A stretch of 11,741 nt of DNA from an uncultured Sutterella sp. (GTDB taxonomy: Bacteria; Pseudomonadota; Gammaproteobacteria; Burkholderiales; Burkholderiaceae_F), in assembly GCA_937943605.1 (NCBI GenBank), contig CALEAW010000049.1:1-11741 (forward strand), read 5' to 3'. Below, in pieces: positions 6,217-11,741 of this stretch. The translations under genes were made by a program, and so were the position numbers. The notes under the pieces are model-generated. The model had not been told where the DNA came from. It made no database searches and saw only the letters and a program-made list of their open reading frames with translations. How positions within the stretch are numbered: position 1 is the stretch's first letter; each line of letters begins with the position of its first letter.

Positions 6217-6933
6217 TCAATCCACAGGACGACAGCGGTACCCTACCCCGCGTACGGTTTCGATGAGTTGCTCTGCTGTAGTCCCTGCAAGCGCCTTACG
6301 TAATCGAAGCATATGCACATCAACCGTACGTTCATCGACGTAGGCATTGCCCCAAACGGCGTCAAGCAATTGCGCGCGCGAAAACACTCGTCCAGGTCGA
6401 GAGGCAAAGAGTAAGAGCAATCGAAACTCTTTAACACTGAGCTTTAAAGGCACTCCTTCAACTTCAGCTTCGAAACGTGTTTCGTTCATCGTCAAGGGGC
6501 CGCAATTCACCACCTTTTCGCGCTCTGGCGCTGGTGCAGGACTTTCTGTACGCACTGTGTCGGCAGGTGAACGACGTAAAACCGCACGAATACGTGCCGT
6601 CAGTTCTCGAGGCATAAAAGGCTTGACAATATAGTCATCGGCCCCTGCGTCAAGGCCATTGACGCGATCGGTTTCGTCACCACGCGCCGTGATCATCATC
6701 ACAGGCACGTGCTGCGTACCTTCGTTTGCGCGAACTTCACGCAAAAAGTCAAAGCCAGAACCGTCGGGTAACATGACGTCAAGCAGAATCACGTCCGGCG
6801 TCTCCTCAGCAAGAATAGCTCTTGCTTCAGCTAGAGACGCCGCCTTACGCACTTCATGACCATCAGTTTCGCAAATAAAAGCGAGCAACTCTCGAATTGC
6901 GGTTTCGTCTTCTACCGTTAATAGTTTTGCCAT
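6217..6933 (-). CDS. phoB: Phosphate regulon response regulator PhoB
   Basis: This is a 238-residue OmpR/PhoB-type response regulator. The receiver domain (about 1-118) has the acidic pair E8-D9, the phosphoacceptor D52 in LLDVMLPDGSG, T82 and K104 in VKPF. A Pro/Ala-rich linker leads to the winged-helix DNA-binding domain (about 140-235), with KLSVKEFRLL, the recognition region DERTVDVHMLRLRKAL (199-214) and the C-terminal wing ETVRGVGYR. Phosphorylated by PhoR, it binds Pho boxes such as those at 11294-11331 ahead of pstS and recruits sigma-70 RNA polymerase. It lies 21 bases after phoU and directly ahead of phoR, so it probably sits in the operon it activates, giving positive feedback. Confidence 0.95.
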   Translation of the reverse strand: MAKLLTVEDETAIRELLAFICETDGHEVRKAASLAEARAILAEETPDVILLDVMLPDGSGFDFLREVRANEGTQHVPVMMITARGDETDRVNGLDAGADDYIVKPFMPRELTARIRAVLRRSPADTVRTESPAPAPEREKVVNCGPLTMNETRFEAEVEGVPLKLSVKEFRLLLLFASRPGRVFSRAQLLDAVWGNAYVDERTVDVHMLRLRKALAGTTAEQLIETVRGVGYRCRPVD

Positions 6934-6954
6934 GGATAGCGCTGCTCCCGTCCT

Positions 6955-7674
6955 TTATTTACTGAGTTCTGGTCCGACAAATGTGTCACGTTCCGTGAGA
7001 GCAGTATAGAACTCATGACGCACATCCGCACCTTCAATAATGTAAATGACGGCTTCAGCCAAATTCTTCACATGGTCGCCCACGCGTTCCAAAGAGCGCC
7101 CCGTCCACATCAGGGCTTGGGCTTCTTCGATCGTCTTGGGATCCTTCATCATATGAACGATCAAACCGTGGCAAGTGCTCTTATAGACTTCATCCACCGT
7201 ACGGTCACATTCAATGATCTTTCGAGCGCGTGCGCAGTCTCCACGCTTCAAGCTAATAATCGCTTCGTTCATCATATCGACGATCACTGGGACGACCTTG
7301 AGTAACGATTCGCGATGCACGACCAACTCTGGATCCAAAGCGTGCAAACGTTCGATACTCGCAGCGATATTGCGGATTTCGTCACCCATACGTTCGTAAT
7401 CGACAGACATACGTCCCATGCCGATCAACGTGCGCAAATCACACGCCGCAGGCTGGCGTCGGGCAAATACACTTTCAATCAGCGCATCGACCATCACTTC
7501 ATAACCATTGACTTCAGCATCGCGCTTCATGATACGCGTGGCCGTTTCAATATCAAGGGTCTGAAGCGCGCCTGCTACATCGATCAATTGCGTGCGAACG
7601 ACCTTAGCCATGGCCGTAAGTTCAGCGAGCACCGTCTCCAGGTCGCGATCAAAACTTTTCACAATGTGTTCCAT
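6955..7674 (-). CDS. phoU: Phosphate signalling protein PhoU
   Basis: This 239-residue all-helical cytosolic protein has two PhoU repeats, each with the metal-binding E/D-x-x-x-D pattern: DYERMGDE at 92-99 and SLERVGDHVKNLAE at 194-207. PhoU links the Pst transporter to PhoR, keeping PhoR in its phosphatase state when phosphate is plentiful and restraining phosphate uptake. The length is normal and both motifs are intact. The start at 7674 is preceded by AAGAAGG at suitable spacing. It lies 23 bases after pstB and 21 before phoB, placing it between transporter and regulators. Confidence 0.95.
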   Translation of the reverse strand: MEHIVKSFDRDLETVLAELTAMAKVVRTQLIDVAGALQTLDIETATRIMKRDAEVNGYEVMVDALIESVFARRQPAACDLRTLIGMGRMSVDYERMGDEIRNIAASIERLHALDPELVVHRESLLKVVPVIVDMMNEAIISLKRGDCARARKIIECDRTVDEVYKSTCHGLIVHMMKDPKTIEEAQALMWTGRSLERVGDHVKNLAEAVIYIIEGADVRHEFYTALTERDTFVGPELSK

Positions 7675-7697
7675 GATCTTTATCCTTCTTCTTGCTT

Positions 7698-8459
7698 TTA
7701 GCCAAAACGCCCAGTGATATAGTCTTCGGTCGCTTTTTCTTTCGGTCGAGTAAAGATGTCTTCGGTTCGTCCCGACTCGATCAATTCACCGAGATAAAGA
7801 AAGGCCGTATAGTCCGACACACGCGCAGCCTGTTGCATACTGTGGGTCACGATCACCACGGTGTAGTCCTTCTTCAGTTCTTCAATCAAAGACTCAATAC
7901 GCGCCGTCGAAATCGGGTCCAAAGCGGAACACGGTTCGTCAAGCAATAAGACTTCAGGACGCACGGCAATCCCGCGAGCAATACAAAGACGCTGTTGCTG
8001 ACCACCCGACAAACTCGTGCCCGGCTGTTGCAACTTGTCTTTGACGTCATCCCACAAAGCGGCCTTTTTAATCGCCCAAACCACTCGGTCTTCAAGCTCA
8101 GAGGCCGAGAGCTTTTCACGCAAACGAATGCCATAGGCCACGTTGTCGAAGATACTCATCGGGAAGGGTGTCGGACGCTGGAAAACCATCCCTACACGAC
8201 TACGCAACGTGCAGTCGTCGAGCGTGCTCGAAAGAATGTTTTCGCCGTCGAGCATCACTTCGCCCTCAGCGCGCTGCCCCGGATAAAGGGCATACATGCG
8301 ATTGAGCACACGCAAAAGCGTCGACTTACCACAACCAGACGGACCAATAAAAGCCGTCACACGTCCAGTCGGAATCGTCAAGGAGATGTCTTTGAGGGCA
8401 TGAAAGTCCCCATACCAAACATTGAGATTTTTGATATTGATTTTGATGTCTTCGTTCAT
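7698..8459 (-). CDS. pstB: Phosphate ABC transporter ATP-binding protein PstB
   Basis: This 253-residue ABC ATPase energises phosphate import through PstC-PstA. All nucleotide-binding elements are present: Walker A GPSGCGKST (39-47), Q-loop Q94 in VFQRPTPFPMSI (a PstB hallmark), the signature LSGGQQQR (150-157), Walker B LLLDEP (171-176), the D-loop SALD and the switch histidine H206 in VTHSMQQA. The length is that of the family. It starts 19 bases after pstA; the Shine-Dalgarno site is weak (TTAGG, rather far), which may mean translation is coupled to pstA. It also belongs to the PhoU-PhoR signalling complex. Confidence 0.96.
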   Translation of the reverse strand: MNEDIKINIKNLNVWYGDFHALKDISLTIPTGRVTAFIGPSGCGKSTLLRVLNRMYALYPGQRAEGEVMLDGENILSSTLDDCTLRSRVGMVFQRPTPFPMSIFDNVAYGIRLREKLSASELEDRVVWAIKKAALWDDVKDKLQQPGTSLSGGQQQRLCIARGIAVRPEVLLLDEPCSALDPISTARIESLIEELKKDYTVVIVTHSMQQAARVSDYTAFLYLGELIESGRTEDIFTRPKEKATEDYITGRFG

Positions 8460-8478
8460 CTTGGATAAACCTAATCTG

Positions 8479-9330
8479 TTACTGACGGCGGCGTTCTCGC
8501 AACCAAATAGCCCCTAAACTCATCACAAAAACAAGGACTACTAACACTAGTGACGTACCGTATTGCAAAGGACGCGTGGCCTCAATATTGGTGCCTGACG
8601 TGGCCATTACATACACGTGATAGGGCAAAGCCATCACGGGCTCCCAAAGCGACACACCATCCTTTTGCATAAAGAACACCGTACCGGTGTACATCACAGC
8701 GGCCGTTTCGCCTGCTGCACGAGCCAGGGACAAAATGGCCCCCGTCAAAATGCCCGGCAAAGCATTCGGCAAAATCACCTTAAAGATCGTTTCAAAGCGC
8801 GTAGCGCCTAAGGCAAGGCTCGCTTCACGCCAATCCTGCGGCACCTGCTTCAAGGCTGTTTCGGTCGTATTGATGATGATCGGAAGACTTAACACCGCTA
8901 GCGTCAAGACACCAGACAATAAGCTCACACCTAAATCACAGAACACCACAAAAAAGGTCAGACCAAACAAACCGAAGATGATGGACGGCACACCAGCCAG
9001 GTTGGCCACGGATAAACGAATGACCGTCATCAAAGGGCTCTCAAGGTTATATTCGTTAAGATAGACCGCACTCACGACCCCCAAGGGCAACGCAATGATC
9101 AAAGCCCCAGCGGCCAACAAAAAGGTCCCAACCAAGCAAGGCCAAATACCGCCTTCACTCATCATGTTGCGCGGGGCTTCAGTCAAAAATTCCCACGTGA
9201 GAGCCGGCATGGCGTGATACATAATCATGCCGAGCATCCCCACCAAGGACAAGATGGAGATACCCATCGCCGCACGCATCACGCTAAAACCAACCAGTCC
9301 CCACGACTCACGCCAACGAAGTGACTTCAT
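8479..9330 (-). CDS. pstA: Phosphate ABC transporter permease PstA
   Basis: This inner-membrane permease has 283 residues and about six membrane helices (about 13-38, 63-90, 110-133, 136-156, 196-220 and 259-277). The cytoplasmic EAA loop that docks onto PstB is at 169-190 (EASLALGATRFETIFKVILP), and LARAAGETAAVM follows in the next helix as in other PstA proteins. GAGGAG precedes two adjacent ATGs. The second (9328-9330) has the better spacing; the first (9331-9333) forms an ATGA overlap with the pstC stop. Either way pstC and pstA are translationally coupled. A frame extending to 9369 lies inside pstC and is not the likely start. Confidence 0.94.
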   Translation of the reverse strand: MKSLRWRESWGLVGFSVMRAAMGISILSLVGMLGMIMYHAMPALTWEFLTEAPRNMMSEGGIWPCLVGTFLLAAGALIIALPLGVVSAVYLNEYNLESPLMTVIRLSVANLAGVPSIIFGLFGLTFFVVFCDLGVSLLSGVLTLAVLSLPIIINTTETALKQVPQDWREASLALGATRFETIFKVILPNALPGILTGAILSLARAAGETAAVMYTGTVFFMQKDGVSLWEPVMALPYHVYVMATSGTNIEATRPLQYGTSLVLVVLVFVMSLGAIWLRERRRQ

Positions 9331-10211
9331 CATGCGCTCCTCAACGAGAGACGACGAGTTAAATACCAAGCCGCCCAGTTAAATAAAAAGGTAATAAGAA
9401 ACAGCAGGAACCCAGCGGCATAAAGCGCATGGTAGTGTTCACCGCCTACCGCCGCTTCGGCCATTTCTGCGGCAATACCCGCCGTCATCGGACGGATCGG
9501 ATCGAAGAGAGTTTCCGGAATAATGCCGGCGCCACCAGCAACCATGAGCACAACCATGGTTTCACCGATCGCACGAGAAAGCCCGAGCATGACCGAGGTA
9601 CCAATACCCCCCATAGCCCAACGGAGTTCCACGCGGCAAAGGGTTTCCCAACGCGTCGCACCCAATGCCAACGAGGCTTCTCTCAAAGCCACTGGCACGT
9701 TACGCAAAGCGTCTTCAGAAATAGACGCAATCGTCGGAATACACATAAAAGCAAGCATCAAGCCTGCATTCAAGAGATTCAACCCCGTCGGCAAATTAAA
9801 AGTTTCCTGAAGCCACGGTGCCACAACGACCATACCCACAAAGCCGATCACGACCGAGGGAAGTGCCGCCATGAGTTCAATCACGGGTTTGAGATATCGA
9901 GCGAGCCACTGAGGCACAGCACAATGGAGCGCCGCAGCCGTCAGTACGCCAATAGGAACGGCAAAGACTGCCGTCAAGAGAGCTACCGAAAAGGAACCCA
10001 CGACCATGGCACCGAGACCAAAGACGGCCGGATCATCGGTGGGATACCACTCTGTTGAAAATAAAAAATCAGTCAAAGAAACTGACTGAAAGATCGGTAG
10101 TGCTTGTGTAACAAGAAAAAGAACAATCGCGCCGAGCGCTAAGACGCTCACCACAGCGATCAGGCCCGCCGATCGCTGAAAGAGCCTATCTGTCGTTTGG
10201 TAATGAAGCAT
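9330..10211 (-). CDS. pstC: Phosphate ABC transporter permease PstC
   Basis: This is the partner permease of PstA, with 293 residues and about six membrane helices (about 14-36, 66-92, 110-133, 147-166, 205-227 and 262-284). Its EAA loop is at 178-197 (EASLALGATRWETLCRVELR), followed by LSRAIGETMVVLM, both hallmarks of PstC. The periplasmic segment between helices 1 and 2 has the usual W-x-P motif (EWYPTDDPAVFG). I chose the ATG at 10209-10211, preceded by TTGGAT at fair spacing; a TTG at 10221-10223 would add four residues. It overlaps pstA by one to four bases. Upstream is a 149-base gap to pstS with strong inverted repeats, so expression may differ from pstS. Confidence 0.94.
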   Translation of the reverse strand: MLHYQTTDRLFQRSAGLIAVVSVLALGAIVLFLVTQALPIFQSVSLTDFLFSTEWYPTDDPAVFGLGAMVVGSFSVALLTAVFAVPIGVLTAAALHCAVPQWLARYLKPVIELMAALPSVVIGFVGMVVVAPWLQETFNLPTGLNLLNAGLMLAFMCIPTIASISEDALRNVPVALREASLALGATRWETLCRVELRWAMGGIGTSVMLGLSRAIGETMVVLMVAGGAGIIPETLFDPIRPMTAGIAAEMAEAAVGGEHYHALYAAGFLLFLITFLFNWAAWYLTRRLSLRSA

Positions 10212-10233
10212 GAGTTTATCCAAAACGATGTCT

Positions 10234-10353
10234 GGGCTAGGTACGTGTGTGTTTTGTCCATCTAGGGTTCACTCCCCGCATCACTCACATCGTCATTGGG
10301 CCTTAAGCGATTCATCCCCCGATGTCGCTTAAAGCCCTTGCACGTACTAGCCC
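10234..10353. repeat. Nested inverted repeats between pstS and pstC
   Basis: The outer arms GGGCTAGGTACGTG (10234-10247) and CACGTACTAGCCC (10341-10353) pair over 13 bp with one bulged base. The inner arms GGGCCTTAAGCGA (10298-10310) and TCGCTTAAAGCCC (10325-10337) pair over 13 bp with a single G-T wobble and a 14-base loop. Neither has a T-run on the minus strand, so it does not look like a plain terminator. A structure protecting the pstS mRNA 3' end, or causing partial attenuation before pstC, would give more binding protein than permease; that role is inference from other binding-protein operons. Confidence 0.7.
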
Positions 10354-10360
10354 AAGATCA

Positions 10361-11212
10361 TTACTTCGTCAAAGCGACAAACCCAGACTTCGTCACCCAG
10401 GTTTGACCTTCAGAACTCAACGTGAAGTCGATCAACTGACGAACGTCAGCCTTGACTTCACCCTTGTCATTACCGGCAGCAAAGAGGAAGAGTTCACGGC
10501 TAATCGGCCAAGTACGATCCTTAGCGGTCTCAGCGCCCGGCTTCACACCGTTCACAGACACACCCTTGACCTGGCTGTCGAGATAGCCAACACCGATGTA
10601 ACCGATGGCATTGGGGTTGCTAGAGACGGCCTGAACGACACCACCACTAGAGCTCTGCAACAAGGCGCGCGGAGAAACGCGAACCTTACCCATCACCAAA
10701 TCCTGCCAGCATTCAAACGTACCAGAGGAAGAATCGCGACCAACCACAACCACAGGGGCATCAACACCGCCCACTTCCTTCCAATTCTTGATCTTGCCTG
10801 CAAAGAGGTCACGCAACTGATCCATCGTCAAAGACGTCACACCGTTCTTCGGGCTCACCACCGGAATGATGGCGTCGAGCGCAACGGCAACCTTCACTGG
10901 GTTCATGCCGTGCTTTTCAAAATCCTTAACTTCTTTAGCCTTCAGGTCACGGCTAGACATGGCCACATCGGTCATGTTGTCACGCAAAGCCTTAATGCCA
11001 TTGCCAGAGCCCGTACCGCTAATCGTGATCGTCACGTCCTTATGCTTAGCCATATAAGCTTCAGAGACTTGCTGCATCACAGGCAAAACGGTGGTCGAAC
11101 CGTTGATATTGATAGCGCTAGCAGCCATGGCACTCATACTCGTACCAAACACACAAGCCGTCACAGCTAAACCAACAAGATGACGACGAGAAAAACGTCC
11201 ATTAAGCATCAT
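10361..11212 (-). CDS. pstS: Periplasmic phosphate-binding protein PstS
   Basis: This 283-residue solute-binding protein delivers phosphate to PstC-PstA. After the signal peptide, the mature chain has the phosphate-contact segments INGSTT (36-41), SGTGSGNGIKAL (65-76), SSRDLKAKE (86-94) and GRDSSSGTFE (158-167) of the compact PstS family. The signal peptide is FSRRHLVGLAVTA..., with likely cleavage after SAMA (residue 30). The SRRHLV core resembles a twin-arginine motif, unusual for PstS. VTAC at 17-20 also fits a lipobox, though the hydrophobic stretch before it is short. I chose the ATG at 11210-11212 because AGGA precedes it by eight bases; the ATG at 11221 adds three residues. It is the first gene of the operon and has a PhoB-type promoter. 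Confidence 0.95.
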   Translation of the reverse strand: MMLNGRFSRRHLVGLAVTACVFGTSMSAMAASAININGSTTVLPVMQQVSEAYMAKHKDVTITISGTGSGNGIKALRDNMTDVAMSSRDLKAKEVKDFEKHGMNPVKVAVALDAIIPVVSPKNGVTSLTMDQLRDLFAGKIKNWKEVGGVDAPVVVVGRDSSSGTFECWQDLVMGKVRVSPRALLQSSSGGVVQAVSSNPNAIGYIGVGYLDSQVKGVSVNGVKPGAETAKDRTWPISRELFLFAAGNDKGEVKADVRQLIDFTLSSEGQTWVTKSGFVALTK

Positions 11213-11243
11213 GGAATTCATCCTATTTACAGTATTAAAAGTA

Positions 11244-11268
11244 TCTATAAGTGCTCTTCTCTTATAGA
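11244..11268 (-). promoter_or_regulatory. 5' UTR hairpin of pstS
   Basis: TCTATAAG (11244-11251) and CTTATAGA (11261-11268) form a perfect 8-bp stem with a 9-base loop, right at the predicted 5' end of the pstS transcript. It may stabilise the mRNA. The right arm also belongs to a 12-base sequence repeated at 11369-11380. Confidence 0.5.
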
Positions 11269-11380
11269 CAGGGCGAAGTATGCGCCCCTAGATTGACATC
11301 CTTATGACGCCCTTATGACAATTCTGTGACACCCGCTAAGCATGCCTTATGCCTCTCTTAAAATTTCGTCTCTTATAGAC
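11258..11380. repeat. 12-base direct repeat flanking the Pho boxes
   Basis: TCTCTTATAGAC occurs at 11258-11269 and again at 11369-11380, start to start 111 bp, on either side of the Pho boxes. A third, shorter copy, TCTCTTA, is at 11354-11360. On the minus strand each full copy contains TATAAG. Function unknown. Confidence 0.6.
11277..11331 (-). promoter_or_regulatory. PhoB-dependent promoter of the pst-pho operon (four Pho half-sites)
   Basis: On the minus strand TGTCA-type half-sites start every 11 bp: TGTCACA, TGTCATA, CGTCATA and TGTCAAT (plus-strand TGACA/TGACG at 11327, 11316, 11305 and 11294). This is the architecture of two tandem Pho boxes, each a pair of 7-bp direct repeats with a 4-bp spacer. 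About nine bases past the last half-site is CATACT (11277-11282), a plausible -10, matching promoters where a Pho box replaces the -35. Transcription would start near 11270. A short inverted repeat, GGGCG with CGCCC, flanks the -10. Confidence 0.85.
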
Positions 11381-11495
11381 TACTAACAGCTTAAGATTCC
11401 CTTAGGTACAAGGTAATTATTTGCGTTTAATCAACTTCTGATCACATTACTGGCTATCTTAGCCACACCTTAAACACTCTCACACAAAGCCGAAG

Positions 11496-11501
11496 TAATA
11501 T
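11496..11501 (+). promoter_or_regulatory. Possible -10 of the plus-strand RNA
   Basis: TAATAT (11496-11501) would start transcription near 11508, just before the outer stem of the structured RNA at 11511. The -35 region has no convincing match, so this is tentative. Confidence 0.25.
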
Positions 11502-11507
11502 TGATCT

Positions 11508-11659
11508 CAAGGAAAGGGAAGCCCCGCGGTAACCCGCTTAGATCAAGCCTGAGGCCGGCGTGATTGAATAGTGACCCTCTTCCAAATTTTTAGTGGGAAC
11601 TGGTAGTCCCACGTCTTTATACAACGCTCGATTCGGTTTTGGATCGAGCGCTTTTTTTT
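11508..11659 (+). ncRNA. Structured RNA of unknown class (leader/riboswitch-like or sRNA)
   Basis: The plus strand folds by eye into a compact unit. Outer stem P1 joins GGAAAGGG (11511-11518) to CCCTCTTCC (11575-11583), 8 bp with one bulge. Inside are a GCGG-TAAC-CCGC hairpin (11526-11537) and a stem of GATCA (11541-11545) with TGATT (11561-11565) enclosing GCC-TGA-GGC (11547-11555), making a three-way junction. A separate hairpin of GTGGG(A)ACT with AGTCCCAC follows (11593-11612), then the terminator. No open reading frame is evident. A junction domain ahead of a terminator and a possible downstream gene at 11715 is what a riboswitch leader looks like; a free-standing sRNA is the alternative. 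It does not match the TPP, FMN, SAM, lysine, glycine, fluoride or cobalamin consensus as I remember them, nor 6S, SRP RNA, tmRNA or RNase P RNA. Confidence 0.5.
11625..11659 (+). terminator. Strong intrinsic terminator on the plus strand
   Basis: CGCTCGATTC (11625-11634) pairs with GGATCGAGCG (11641-11650), with one G-T wobble, around the loop GGTTTT. Eight Ts follow at 11652-11659, and a second T-run follows at 11663. On the minus strand there is no T-run, so it serves plus-strand transcription only. Confidence 0.9.
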
Positions 11660-11714
11660 GCCTTTTTTGCAGCACCATATCAAAAACCGAAATTGTGATC
11701 GATTTTGTGGAACT

Positions 11715-11741
11715 ATGAAAAGCTCCCCCTGGATCCTTACC
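11715..11741 (+). CDS. Possible start of a plus-strand gene, cut by the window edge
   Basis: ATG at 11715 opens a frame of nine codons (MKSSPWILT) to the last base. The Shine-Dalgarno region is weak (GTGGA about four bases upstream). It lies 56 bases past the terminator, so if real it may be expressed by readthrough of the structured leader. Too short to identify. Confidence 0.3.

Noticed and set aside
10322..11170. Plus-strand open frame of 282 codons
   Set aside because: It is antisense to pstS, is His/Arg/Thr-rich and has no domain. It also crosses the nested inverted repeats, and pstS is unmistakable.
11511..11583. Cobalamin riboswitch (AAAGGGAAGCC and CCCCGC resemble parts of the consensus)
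   Set aside because: The pieces are in the wrong spacing and the B12 box is absent.
11511..11584. tRNA-like ends (GGAAAGG and CTCTTCC followed by A)
   Set aside because: No T-loop (TTCGAAT type) with a pairing stem and no anticodon arm can be drawn, so a tRNA or tRNA-Sec gene is not supported.

Overview
The window reads as a chromosomal segment of a betaproteobacterium. The pst-phoU-phoB-phoR order, the surE-nlpD-rlmD order and a CX9CX2C iron-sulfur cluster motif in RlmD all point to Burkholderiales; a host-associated Sutterellaceae-type organism is my best guess, but that is inference from gene content only. Every intact gene lies on the minus strand, so transcription runs from high to low coordinates.

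Right end (about 11222-11741). This is the 520-base control region of the phosphate operon. Four PhoB half-sites spaced exactly 11 bp apart (11294-11331) precede a -10-like hexamer and a 5' UTR hairpin in front of pstS. On the opposite strand is a compact structured RNA of about 150 nt that ends in a strong intrinsic terminator (11625-11659). The first nine codons of a possible plus-strand gene follow at the edge.

Phosphate operon (10361-11212 down to 4934). The genes are pstS, pstC, pstA, pstB, phoU, phoB and phoR: a high-affinity phosphate ABC importer, its PhoU signalling adaptor and the PhoR/PhoB two-component system. The gaps after pstC are very short or overlapping. The exception is the pstS-pstC gap of about 150 bases, which holds nested inverted repeats that could set pstS expression apart from the membrane genes. 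One PhoB-controlled promoter ahead of pstS could therefore drive both the transporter and its own regulators.

Stationary-phase type cluster (4828 down to 1478). surE and nlpD are 16 bases apart and are followed by a terminator and then rlmD. In many proteobacteria this neighbourhood also carries pcm and rpoS; neither is here. A 21-bp perfect palindrome lies just upstream of surE.

Left end (1-1297). A GntR-family regulator gene lies between two terminators. Beyond it is gene debris: the C-terminal remnant of an IS3-family transposase abutting an IS110-family transposase remnant, and a start-less plus-strand reading frame with three AT-hook motifs. This is the only part of the window that looks rearranged.
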